Source: Harmothoe impar
Taxonomy: Eukaryota > Annelida > Polychaeta > Phyllodocida > Polynoidae
Direction of reading: 5' to 3'
DNA: 64,000 bases
NCBI GenBank assembly: GCA_947462335.1
Contig: OX381707.1
Location: forward strand, 81,926,610 to 81,990,609
Part shown: positions 54,067 to 63,720 of the stretch, in pieces
How the letters are laid out: every line of letters begins with the position of its first letter
How positions within the stretch are numbered: the stretch's first letter is position 1
The notes under the pieces: model-generated
Databases searched by the model: none
The model's input: the letters and a program-made list of their open reading frames with translations, nothing else
Told to the model about the DNA's origin: nothing
Program-made: the position numbers and the translations under genes

Positions 54067-54969
54067 AATATTGGAAAAATTGGCAACTCGGCTACCAGCA
54101 AATGAGTAACATTGAGTACAATTAAATTAATATCAATATATAGTAATTAAGTAATTAAATAATTAATATTGGTATAACAATTAATAGCTCTCAATTACTT
54201 AGAAAAATCATCAACTCGTGTGAACAAGAAGCTGCGACAAAGCTAATTGTCTCACACACACATAGCTTTCCTTTTTTCAATAGATACCGTATACATTTAC
54301 CCTTCCACGTCTAGACTCACAGACACACTGAGTCAATAATAATATATAATAAGCAATAGATCTTCACACGCTGAACGACCTTTGCACACCGATATGAATA
54401 CCATATGTCACTATAGATAGTACCAAATGACCAAATCACATTGACCGAAGCAAAAATTCCAACAATGTTTTCATAATAACACCGCCAATTAATAAACATT
54501 ACCTAAAATCTTTTACATACGCATTCTTGGATGTGTTATACATCGTTTAGGCTATTAGATGTAATAATATTACACATATTACCTCTATAAAAGACAAATA
54601 CATACTTGCCTCACTCGTCGAGACTTGAGATTGGACGCAGAGAGGCGCCATGTTGTTTATGCCGTTGTTATGGATACCGTTACTAAGAGACTCTATGGTC
54701 GCGCAGCGTTACCTGGCTACCAGACGCTCGATGACGTCACATGTTTACATTTACCGCGCCGGTTCAAAACCAAGTCTAACTCTAAGAGCGCTACCGGCCT
54801 TTGCTAAATAATTAAAATCTCTGCAAGTACGCAAGGTTAAGTAGCGATATTAAGTAGGATTAAAGTAAACACATATATCTACACACTATCAAAGTTATAA
54901 AGTCTAGAAAAAATTATAACACATTTAAAATTGCTTCGGTCAGTCAATGATTTCTTAATACTAATTCTG
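54067..54969 (-). other. Inter-ORF region of the LINE with a promoter-like CpG-rich block
   Basis: These 903 bp between ORF1 and ORF2 are long for a LINE. Bases 54600-54800 are GC-rich and hold a full CRE palindrome TGACGTCA (54732-54739) and an X-box GTTACC-T-GGCTAC (54708-54720). A minus-strand ATGGCGCC begins a 34-codon ORF near 54652. It could be an internal LINE promoter, the 5' end of a second LINE, or a host promoter. Confidence 0.45.
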
Positions 54970-56304
54970 CTACTGGCGCTGCTGCTGCTGCTGTATCTCT
55001 TGTCTTTTTTCTCTCCTAACCTCCACCAACATTTGTCCAAACTTGTTCTGTCCCTGCCATTTCCCAACTGTAGTGGTCTTGGACAGTAGATGTACCCCAA
55101 CTCCCCAGAATGGGCACCCCGAGCACTCCCATATGGGTTTAATTCCAGTGTTAATCAGCCTGTCTCTGAGGGCAGGAATGGAGAATTTGACAAGATTAAT
55201 TTCTTTGAGAATGGTGGCACGCTGGGCTACCCACGGGTCAGTGTCTTTGATTTCTTTTCCTAGCCTCTTTATCTTCCTTGGATCTTTTTCTTTCATCACT
55301 TCAGCACCCCTTGACACGTCCCCACAGATCTGCGCTTTGACATGGAAAAACGCCTGCTCATTACATGCATATGGTTTACCTTGGAAGTTTATCTCTTGAG
55401 GATAAAAGTTAGATAAATAACTGTGTTCCCCCTGAAACATGATGCCTCTCTCTAGCTCACGGGTGAAGGCCTTCTCAATGGTAAGTTCTTTGGGTAGTAG
55501 ATGCAGCTCATTTCTTCCATTGAAGGGCTTGCCTTTTAGGAGCACAAAGTCCCCAGCCTGACGTATATCCATCTTCAACTGCTCACCTAGATTGACAATT
55601 CCCCTCACTTTTTCTCTGACCCTCTTCGTTTCCTCGTCAAGGTCTTCCACAATAGTGAAAGCCTTGCATCTTTTATCAGGTGTGTCTCTGATCTGGAACC
55701 TCTTGTGTAACACGTAGTCCCTGACCCTTGTGGACTCGAACTCTATTAAGATAGGCCTAGGGTTTTTAACACCAGCGAATACTCCCAGCCTCTTTACTTG
55801 CACAATATCATTGTAGAAGTTCCTTTTTAAAGGCCTTAGTACGGCACACACATCTAGTAACAAAGCCTCTCTCTTGTACTCTGGAACATTCAGCAACAGC
55901 AAATTGTATTTTCTTCTATCTTGGATAACTTCTTTCTTTTCCTCAGACTGAGTCTGAGTCCCAGCCTTCTTGAGTGCTTCTTCAACGGCAACTTTAATTG
56001 CTTCCTTAAACTCAGGACGATTGGATAAATCCTTCATGTCCTTCTCAATGGTATCCACTCTAAGGACAGTGTCTTCCCCGACTTTCTTGTTGCTATTAAT
56101 TAACTTAGAATGATCTTCCAATACTTCACTATGACTCTGAGTAGACCTTTCAATAGTAGTGACTTGCTCCTTCAAAGGATGGAGGATTTTCTCAACCTCC
56201 CCTACTCGAGCATTGAGTGCGGCGAGTTGCTCAACTGATTGTCTTACTTTTCTCACTTCCTCGAAAAGTTCCTCCAATCTAATCTCAATCCTGGTAGGAG
56301 CCAT
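54970..56304 (-). CDS. LINE ORF1 with C-terminal NADAR (YbiA/DUF1768-like) domain
   Basis: This is a 444-residue protein. Residues 5-95 form a charged coiled coil, about 130-210 an RRM-like fold (YNLLLLNVPE then PRPILIEFES), and 211-272 a C-terminal domain like that of L1-type ORF1 proteins, which bind RNA. Fused after it, residues 287-432 show the NADAR signature: SNF at 298-300, Glu316 in CNEQAFFHVKA, Trp358 and Arg362, KF at 373-374, TG at 386-387 with Glu393, FWGVG at 399-403 and GQNKFGQ (418-424). These are the positions conserved across YbiA-like proteins, so the fold and active site look complete. A Gln-rich tail ends the protein. NADAR proteins are N-glycosidases, with reported activity on riboflavin intermediates and on ADP-ribosylated guanine. 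A role protecting or processing element nucleic acid is inference. The start ATG has a good context and the protein looks intact. Confidence 0.85.
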   Translation of the reverse strand: MAPTRIEIRLEELFEEVRKVRQSVEQLAALNARVGEVEKILHPLKEQVTTIERSTQSHSEVLEDHSKLINSNKKVGEDTVLRVDTIEKDMKDLSNRPEFKEAIKVAVEEALKKAGTQTQSEEKKEVIQDRRKYNLLLLNVPEYKREALLLDVCAVLRPLKRNFYNDIVQVKRLGVFAGVKNPRPILIEFESTRVRDYVLHKRFQIRDTPDKRCKAFTIVEDLDEETKRVREKVRGIVNLGEQLKMDIRQAGDFVLLKGKPFNGRNELHLLPKELTIEKAFTRELERGIMFQGEHSYLSNFYPQEINFQGKPYACNEQAFFHVKAQICGDVSRGAEVMKEKDPRKIKRLGKEIKDTDPWVAQRATILKEINLVKFSIPALRDRLINTGIKPIWECSGCPFWGVGVHLLSKTTTVGKWQGQNKFGQMLVEVRREKRQEIQQQQQRQ

Positions 56305-56720
56305 GATGAGATAATATATATACTCCTTTAGGTGATAATACTCGAGTAAAGTCCTCCAAAGTGAAGACTAAATTTAAATCGAGCAGCTCAAACTGCTCAC
56401 TGCGTTGTAGATATGGGGAGCAACTCCAATTATCGCTCACTAACCGTCACTATTTGAAATCTCCAGCGCTGAGTTAATAAACTCCTTGTAACTTTCTTCA
56501 AAATGGAGATAATCTTCTGAAATTTTCTCCAGTAGCTCGTTGTATCTTCCCTCAAATAATTGTCGCGAACTTTCTTTCATAATACTAGAATAACTCAATA
56601 ATTAACTCAAAATGCGGCAGACCGATGCGTCACGCCTAGTTAGCCTGTTGCTGCCATCGTTTGACCTTACCCTTTCCTACCCTGGCTCACTGTCAATTAA
56701 CCGAAATCGCTCATCATCGC
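56305..56720 (-). other. Probable 5' untranslated region of the NADAR LINE
   Basis: This sequence precedes ORF1 and contains the 46-codon ORF. I could not define the element's 5' boundary; sequence character changes near 56640-56720. Confidence 0.4.
56440..56580 (-). CDS. Short upstream ORF (46 residues) in the LINE 5' region
   Basis: An ATG at 56580 opens 46 codons to TAG at 56440, 136 bp before the ORF1 start. The peptide is highly charged and Glu-rich with an amphipathic helical look (ELLEKISEDYLHFEESYKEF). No family is recognised. It may be a regulatory upstream ORF, an extra small protein, or chance. Confidence 0.35.
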   Translation of the reverse strand: MKESSRQLFEGRYNELLEKISEDYLHFEESYKEFINSALEISNSDG

Positions 56721-56837
56721 TATTTCTTAATATAAGATAATTAAAATCCCATTACAATTGCTGCAGAAGTATGAAGCCCTCATGTACCAGTTTTTCACTC
56801 TGTATCCATGTCAATAAACCCTTTAAGGATGAAATGT

Positions 56838-57197
56838 CTTCCCGAAAACGTGCGGGACAGCGGCTATACCCGGCTAAAATTCTGCTGGACAACCTAAACT
56901 GGACCAGCTAAAGTGGATCTTGGGCTACATGTCACTTTTTACGGCTTGTAAATCTGACTATTATCAAGGTTTCTAGAGGAAAACACATTTTGCATTATCA
57001 TTTTCAATGACAATCCTCAAAACTGTACACATAAAAATGTTTCAATTGGAATATACAGGGTATCATTAATTCTTGCTTTATACTAGATATAAAAATTGTC
57101 CTCTGGTATCCGGGCCTGCAAAAATTAAGCCGGGCTTGAAAAATAAAAGATTTGCAGGACCAAATGTCCTGCATGTCAAAAAAGTTTTCGGGGAGAC
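56838..57197. mobile_element. MITE with CCCGAAAAC ends inside a CATGATGC-family copy
   Basis: TTCCCGAAAACGTGCGGGACA at left is mirrored, with gaps, by TGTCCTGCATG and GTTTTCGGGGAG at right. Flanking sequence (AACCCTTTAAGGATG at 56817, then ATGATGCACCAATGCAGC at 57229) belongs to the CATGATGC family, so this is nested. Confidence 0.5.
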
Positions 57198-57300
57198 TGA
57201 ATGTTGCTAAAAGAGGACATTTGTTGTCATGATGCACCAATGCAGCCCCGGCGAGTATCATGCTGAGCCTACAGGGTGGGCATGATGCTTGAGTACGGCG
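57198..57300. mobile_element. Palindromic MITE, CATGATGC family (copy 8, fragment)
   Basis: It contains CATGATGCACCAATGCAGCC then CCGGCGAGTA before breaking off into ATCATGCTGAGCC and GGGCATGATGCTTGAGTACG. Confidence 0.6.
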
Positions 57301-57515
57301 TAACAGGCTTCAGCTATATAGCTTTTAACCCAATTTCGCCCCTGTACCGCCGTGGACTTTGGCGGCATAGACGCGAAAAGGGCGCGGCAGGGCGAAATAG
57401 TGGCGAAATAGCGGCGGCAGAGGTGCGATACCGTTTTAACGCAGCTTCCTGCCGCCGTGGATTTTGGGCTAAAGGGTTCGCACCTTGGGTATTCTGCATA
57501 CCCGAGGGTTAAATC

Positions 57516-57612
57516 AGATAGACGACACCTGGCCAGGCTTCTCCCACATAGCCACTGCCCACTGGTGGGGCAGTGGGTATATGGAAGAACAATGTCCAGG
57601 TGTCGTCTATCT
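57516..57612. other. 97-bp hairpin
   Basis: AGATAGACGACACCTGG at the left edge is a perfect mirror of CCAGGTGTCGTCTATCT at the right. The inner CCACTGCCC also pairs with GGGCAGTGG, giving a stem of about 45 bp with few mismatches and a short loop. It lies in a GC-rich noncoding block (57300-57640). It could be a MITE core or a small-RNA precursor. Confidence 0.6.
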
Positions 57613-57894
57613 AACAAATAGATGCCTGTTACGGGAGAGCTACACCTGATACTCTTAGTTCCTAGTTCTCTCTGCAGGGGGCAGCAGCGGCACCACCGCA
57701 GCACCATCCCCTCCCTGTCCCCGGCCTATTGATGGAGGCGCTGAGAATCAGTGTTCTAAGACCACCACAAAAGGGCCAATCCGATCATGGGCTGCAGAGG
57801 TCCTCCTGATCAAGTCAGGATGATCAAACACGTTTGACATTGCCCGATCCGATTGGCTGATCCAGTTGGCAGATCTGATCGGCCCCCCTCTTTG

Positions 57895-57985
57895 ATGACC
57901 TTTAAGGGCGGCACAGTGCTTCCATGTGCTGGGTGCTTTGTTGCCATGATGCATTCATGCTGCATTATGCGGCCTTGGTGGGTAA
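57895..57985. mobile_element. Palindromic MITE, CATGATGC family, left part (copy 9)
   Basis: It begins ACCTTTAAGGGCGGCA and runs to GGCCTTGGTGGGTAA, where the Harbinger-like MITE inserted. It continues after 58242 as TAAGTCACAAGTGCTGCATT to about 58375. Confidence 0.65.
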
Positions 57986-58242
57986 GGCCAAAAAAAAGAG
58001 GTTTGTTTCAGGTCACCAGACCGACCCTATCAAAACAGGGCCGACCCTAGGTCTTTTTATGCAATTTTGAAGAAATTTTTGTATTTTTACCTTTTTTTTG
58101 GTCAATTTTAGGGTCTTCGGAAAGGTGGCCTGGTACTTTCATGTTAAAAAAAAAAAGTTAAAAAAAATCAAAAAAATCCGACCTACCGACCCTACATTTT
58201 CTTGCCATGTTACCTGAAACAAACCTTTTTTTTTATTTGGCC
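57986..58242. mobile_element. 257-bp Harbinger-like MITE (GGCCAAAAAA ends, copy 2)
   Basis: GGCCAAAAAAAAGAGGTTTG then TTTCAGGT at left is mirrored by ACCTGAAACAAACC then TTTATTTGGCC at right. TAA duplications lie at 57983-57985 and 58243-58245. It inserted at the centre of a CATGATGC palindrome. Confidence 0.87.
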
Positions 58243-58440
58243 TAAGTCACAAGTGCTGCATTCATGCATTATACTGAGTATACAATTATAATCATGATGC
58301 ACCAATGCGGCACTGGTGTGTAACTTGCCAGCACTAATCAGCTGCATCATGCAACCACTTAAGTGTTGTTGTTAGATTAAAAAAGGCAAAAGATACGCAT
58401 ACAACAACATTTACAGAATGAAAAGAAGTGAAACTAACTA

Positions 58441-58694
58441 AGGGAGTGATCATTAATTAACAACAGGGGGGGGGTGGTGGGAGAAAAAAGTTGGACCCCT
58501 TGACTGGGGGGGGGGGGGGGGGGCAAAATGTTAGGACACCTCTTGGTGAAAAAATTTAACCTGTTTTGAGCCAAAAAGCCCGCGCGTTACTATGCTTCAA
58601 AGGGTCCGTGTGCGAGCCGCTTTTCGACCCTAAGAGGAGGGGGGGGGGGAAATGTTGATCCCTCGACCCACCACCCCGCCGTTGTTCACTCCCT
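58441..58694. mobile_element. 254-bp MITE with AGGGAGTGA ends
   Basis: AGGGAGTGATCATTAATTAA then CAAC at left pairs with GTTGTTCACTCCCT at right. A G-rich interior holds TTACTATGCTTCAAAGGG, also found at 2200-2216 and 7612-7628, so the family contributed to the giant palindrome too. Confidence 0.7.
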
Positions 58695-59128
58695 AAAGAC
58701 TTTTCATGTGAATGCAGCACAGCAGCATCCCGCCTTTAACGGGCTGGTCACACACGTTTAGTTCCCATTTCCCCCTGTAGGGGGCAGCATGGAGCCGGCA
58801 GTACACCACCACCACCTGCCCAGGTACATACCTCCTCCTCCACTCCCCCACCCTAGCTACTCACTACTACAGACACCACTTCCATCTCTGCCGAAGGACT
58901 GCGGACCACACTATGCTATACTTGTAATATGGCCAAATACAACAATCTTACCTTTTAAATATGTTAAGGATTGCAAAATGAAGAATATCTCGGGAGTTAC
59001 AGACATGATAGCCATGCTATAATATTATGTAGTAGATATTGAAGATAGTCACACAGGGACTCCTTTCTGTGTAGGAAGATTGGCGACGTGTGATGTAGAG
59101 TAAGTGATTGAGTAATGAGGTCATATTC

Positions 59129-59355
59129 ATGTGCCTCTACATGGGTAAAATTCGACACGTGCGACACGGCGACACGGGGGTTTTAAAATCCGACACGTGC
59201 GACACGGCCCTTTTAAAATTCGACGGACATGAAACAAATGAGTAGATAGTATAGTTATGTATATAGGATAAAATTCGACACAGTGACATGGTCGTATTGC
59301 TTAAATTCGACACGGCGACACGGTCAAAATTGTGGGTACCCATGTAGAGGCACAT
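59129..59355. mobile_element. 227-bp MITE filled with CGACACG minisatellite
   Basis: Perfect 19-bp inverted ends ATGTGCCTCTACATGGGTA lie at 59129-59147 and mirrored at 59337-59355. The interior repeats ATTCGACACGTGCGACACGG-type units in the left half and TTCGACACGGCGACACGG in the right. Confidence 0.85.
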
Positions 59356-59652
59356 TCATGGTGGTGTTGATAGGGGAGAAGAAAAGTATCGAAGAGTTCC
59401 TGCAGCTTGCAGGTTTAGGCAGAGATAGAGTTTGATTACGGACAAGGAGAGTGGTCCTCCTCCTCTGTTCTACTCCCTCTGCCTCCTGCCCTTCACACTT
59501 GCGCTACCAGACCTCCCTCCCCTCCCCCTCTGCAACGCCCTCACACACCCAGTTCGTAGGTTAAGGTAGAGATGTTAAAGGTACGATCTATGACAGGGAG
59601 AATGCTCTCCACGCCCTCCAGCTACCCTCACCCCCACTTTAATACCCACTTA

Positions 59653-59882
59653 TGCACTCGCCCTCCTCCCCCTCCTCGCCCTCCTCGCCCTCCTCCCCCT
59701 CCTCGCCCTCCTCGCCCTCCTCCCCCTCCTCGCCCTCCTCGCCCTCCTCGCCCTCCTCGCCCTCCTCGCCCTCCTCGCCCTCCTCCCCCTCCTCGCCCTC
59801 CTCGCCCTCCTCGCCCTCCTCCCCCTCCTCCCCCTCCTCCCCCTCTCCCCCTCCTCGCCCTCCTCGCCCTCCTCCCCCTCCT
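59653..59882. repeat. CTCCTCGCC / CTCCTCCCC minisatellite
   Basis: A nearly pure run of CTCCTCGCC and CTCCTCCCC units of 9 bp, followed by a G tract. The multiple long ORFs it opens on both strands (SPS, RPPR, GEE and RRA repeats) are by-products of the repeat and not genes. Confidence 0.9.
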
Positions 59883-60160
59883 GAGGGGGGGGGGGTCGCC
59901 ATGTCACATCTCGATTTTAAGAAATGATCATGTCGCAAGTCTATGTTGCTTAATTATACTCATGTCCCATGTCCCATGTTTAAGCCTCATGTCACATGTC
60001 ACTAGGCCTCATGTCACATGTCGATTTTAAGAAATGCCCATGTCGCCATATCGAATTCAGGGGTCTAGAGTCATCACCCTCTCCCTCTCCCACCTCCGGC
60101 TGCCCTCACACCCAGACCTACCGCAGGGAGCAGCACCTCTCACTCTCCCCCCACCTCCAC

Positions 60161-60280
60161 TGTCATCACTCTCCTCCCCGCTGTGAGGTGGTGTCATCAC
60201 TCTCCTCCCCGCTGTGAGGTGGTGTCGTCACTCTCCTCCCCGCTGTGAGGTGGTGTAATCACTCTCCTGCCCGAGGTGCT
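60161..60280. repeat. 31-bp tandem repeat, 3.8 copies
   Basis: Units TGTCATCACTCTCCTCCCCG plus CTGTGAGGTGG start at 60161, 60192, 60223 and 60254, with single-base variation. Confidence 0.9.
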
Positions 60281-60385
60281 GCAGTAGCGGCATTGATTGG
60301 CGGAGTGTGGCGGGGCCTCATTCCCGCTGTGGGAGTTGTGTGTGTAGGGTGGTCACGTGGTGGTGGGGGACGCTCATGGGACGCA

Positions 60386-60429
60386 GCATGGACGCTGCAT
60401 GGACGCTGCATGGACGCTGCATGGACGCT
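60386..60429. repeat. 11-bp tandem repeat, four copies
   Basis: GCATGGACGCT is repeated four times without variation. Confidence 0.92.
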
Positions 60430-60439
60430 CAGCTGGTAC

Positions 60440-61973
60440 CTGAGTACTGCTATAGGAGCTACTCAGAGCTGCTCAGTGATTAAGAGTGGAGAGTGGACTT
60501 AAATTGCGATTGGATTTTATTTTTATCACGACTGTACCCTTGTACACAAGTTGTAGCGTTGCAGTTTAGAACTGGTGACCAGATGGACAGAGATTCACTG
60601 AGTGATTGACTAAGTGCTTGGTAGACACACACAGGAGGAATAGACTGGGAATTGCTCAGCAATTGAGTGGAGAGAGGAAAATGCAATTGGAGTTTTTGTT
60701 TTTAGACTTGTCCCTTGTCTCCAAGTTATAGCATCGTGGTTACGAACTATAGGGATACCAGACGGACTGGGACTAACTGAGGGAGTTACTAAGTGCTAAT
60801 TACTCACACATAGGAGTCATGATAGTTTGAGTTGCTCAACTCAAGTGTTGTACAAGTGATATCAGACGAGGAAACTTTGTGTATACTACTACTGCAGGAC
60901 TTAGCCTTAACTACCGCAGCAGCTAGGATAGACTGCGACCAGCACTAGTGTGGTAGTTATTGGACAATTCAACTGTTTCTGCCGATCTAATCTATTGGCG
61001 TTCACGTTGGAATTGGGCATTGGGAACTGCCCTATATAAGAAGGTTCCATTGCTAAGAGCAAGTCATCATTACATTAAGGTTTCCTAACTTCCTGAGAGT
61101 GGAACCCCCACCCCCCCCCCCCCCCCCTGTGAGACTTGTATCTGCAATCCTGAGTTCCATAACTCAATTATAACACCAGTAATTGCGGCTACATCCGCCC
61201 CGGGGGACAATCTCTATCCCATCGAGGGCTCCTCCTCTACCCGCCCGTGAGCTGCGACGACAAAAAGGACTTACAACTCCCTTACTAATTGTTCATTGAT
61301 CTTCTCTGTGGTCTGCTGGGCTGTCCACTCAGCCCCTGCACTGACTGGGTTGAAGCTTTCATTGCTGTGTGTTGTGTGGGAGGTGTGAGTACAGGATTAA
61401 CACACTTGTATACTGGTGCCCTCACTACCCTCCACCTGTAGACGACACCCGAGGATTAATACCATTCTCGGCCACCATTTCACTCTTATTTGAAGTAGAT
61501 TTGATGGATTTTGACACCTGTACACTGGTGTCCTCACTACCCCCACTGGCAGACATTATCTAAGGATCAACTACTCCATTTGAGCCACTCTTGACCCACA
61601 TTTGGGATCGGAAGTGAAATATAGTTTCAAAAACAGGCACACTTTGTCTCTATATTTTCAGTATAAACAAATGGATATCAATCAATGCAGGCAAATTTTC
61701 AGTATAAAAATAATGGATAACGATCAATCAATCAATTAATTTGATTGAATCAAGTATTGATTGATGACTTAATAACATGGCCACCACACCAGGAGTTACT
61801 CTTTGAGCTGCTCACGGGGTCCGGGTGCCTCGTGACGTATTCCCCCTCGCTGACAGCAGACATCGATCGGAGATCTTGTCACGAGATTTTGTTATCGCGG
61901 GGAGGTTCTCGGTGCAGGGGATGGTTCAGAATCAGCGGACATAGATGTGGACTAACTCCTCCACTATAGAGAT
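60440..61973. other. Noncoding zone with recurring GAGYTGCTC motif and a TATA-like site
   Basis: No gene is recognised. Two related blocks (60466-60640 and 60645-60840) look like an old tandem duplication; both have a TGCTCAG motif, a TCCAAGTT/ACAAGTT phrase and an ACCAGA-GGAC phrase. TATATAA at 61033-61039 in CCCTATATAAGAAGG is a fair TATA box for plus-strand transcription. A C19 tract lies near 61109-61127. Confidence 0.4.
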
Positions 61974-62442
61974 GTGAGTTGCTCCTTAGCCCCAGGCATT
62001 GGGCTTTGACTCATCGTGACCTAATCTACTATTGAGAATTGGGAGCTGCTCTCTAGCCCCAGGCATTGGGCTTTGACTCATCGTGACCTAATCTACTATT
62101 GAGAATTGGGAGCTGCTCTCTAGCCCCAGGCATTGGGCTTTGACTCATCGTGACCTAATCTACTATTGAGAATTGGGAGCTGCTCTCTAGCCCCAGGCAT
62201 TGGGCTTTGACTCATCGTGACCTAATCTACTATTGAGAATTGGGAGCTGCTCTCTAGCCCCAGGCATTGGGCTTTGACTCATCGTGACCTAATCTACTAT
62301 TGAGAATTGGGAGCTGCTCTCTAGCCCCAGGCATTGGGCTTTGACTCATCGTGACCTAATCTACTATTGAGAATTGGGAGCTGCTCTCTAGCCCCAGGCA
62401 TTGGGCTTTGACTCATCGTTACCTAATCTACTATTAAGACGC
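61974..62442. repeat. 67-bp tandem repeat, seven copies
   Basis: Units start at 61974, 62041, 62108, 62175, 62242, 62309 and 62376. The core is GGGAGCTGCTCTCTAGCCCC then GGCATTGGGCTTTGACTCAT. The middle copies look identical and the edge copies vary, a sign of recent unequal exchange. The period is not a multiple of three. Confidence 0.93.
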
Positions 62443-63339
62443 GTGAACTGCTCACTAACCATTGGACTTTGACTCATCGTTACCTACTCTACTATAGGCA
62501 TGTGTGAGCTGCTCTGTGAGCCTGGGACATGGATGTAGACTAACTCATTCACTATAGAGATATATGACTGAGCTGCTCTGTAGCCTTAGGACATGACACT
62601 AACCCACCCATACCTACTGACTAAGTGACATTGCTACTAATCACTCGCTGGTTTACAGCGCGGGAACTGACAATAAAGAATAGGGTGGGCGAGCTTCTCT
62701 GTAGCCTTGAGATGGACTTATCTTTACCTGATCTACTATTGAGATGAGTGAGCTGCTCTATGGCTCTGGAGCATAGATGTTGACTAACTCACCCTTAGCT
62801 ACTTTACTAAAGAGAGGTGTGCGCTTCTCCACAGCCCTGGGCCCACAGTCTGGTCATATGTACATACCCTGCAGTACTGAACGTTCATTGGTCACTGACC
62901 TCACCAATGAGGATTTCCATGCACTCTGCATTGATAGAGAGCCTTGTCAAAAAGGCATGCAGTGAGCGTGAAAAGTAGAAGTAAGTAATACAACTCTGCT
63001 GCTCCCTCATTGGCTGGATCTTTGCTGCCTCATGCTCTGTGTTTAGGCAATGTATTTTGGTGACACGACACCGGGAGACCTTACCTTTGATGAATGGACC
63101 TCTAAGTGCTTAATGACCTGATTCATGGGTTATTGCTCAGAGCAGCTCGACCTATTTGAGGCGCTAAATGTGTTCTGCTCTCATGCTAAGTGACATTGTC
63201 CATTAATCATTGGTTGTTTTACCACACGGCTTTAATATCCACCGCGGGAAAGATACTGACGATACAAAATAGGAGAAAACACCACTTATAGCATTAAATA
63301 CTGCTGTAACCTTTGTTCTCATCACCCCTGTGTAGATCT
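62443..63339. other. Decayed copies of the 67-bp unit and flanking DNA
   Basis: Degenerate units persist to about 62850 (GAGCTGCTCTGTAGCC, then TTTACCTGATCTACTATTGA). After that I see nothing recognisable. Confidence 0.5.
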
Positions 63340-63720
63340 ACTACAGGGGCCCGTGAGCTGCACTGTGACTGCTCTATGTGTGCTGCCCTGTGAGCTGCTC
63401 TGTGTGAGCTGCTCTGTGAGCTTCCCTATAAGATGCTCTCTGTGAGATGCTCTCTGTGAGATGCTCTGTGCGCTACCCTGGGAGCTGGCCTAAAGGCTGC
63501 TCTGTGAGCTAGCATATAAGCTGCTCTGTGAGCTGCCTTATGTGATCTGCCCTAAGAGCTGCTCTGTGAGCTGCTCTATGAGCCTTCTGTGAACTGCTCT
63601 GTGAGCTGCTCTGTGAGCTGCTCTGTGAGCTGCTCTGTGAGCTGCTCTGTGAGCTTCCGGTGGACTGCTCCATGAGCTGCCCCATAAGCTGCTCTGTGAG
63701 CTGCTCCATGCGCCCGGAGC
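63340..63720. repeat. GTGAGCTGCTCT microsatellite-like array
   Basis: This is an imperfect run of GTGAGCTGCTCT, perfect for several units at about 63595-63655. Ser/Gln-rich and Arg/Ala/His-rich minus-strand ORFs across it are repeat artefacts. Bases 63721-64000 show no gene. Confidence 0.85.

Noticed and set aside
59639..60030. Long Pro/Arg, Gly/Glu and Ser/Pro ORFs on both strands
   Set aside because: All arise from one 9-bp CTCCTCGCC-type repeat that lacks stops in every frame; composition is the repeat, not a protein.
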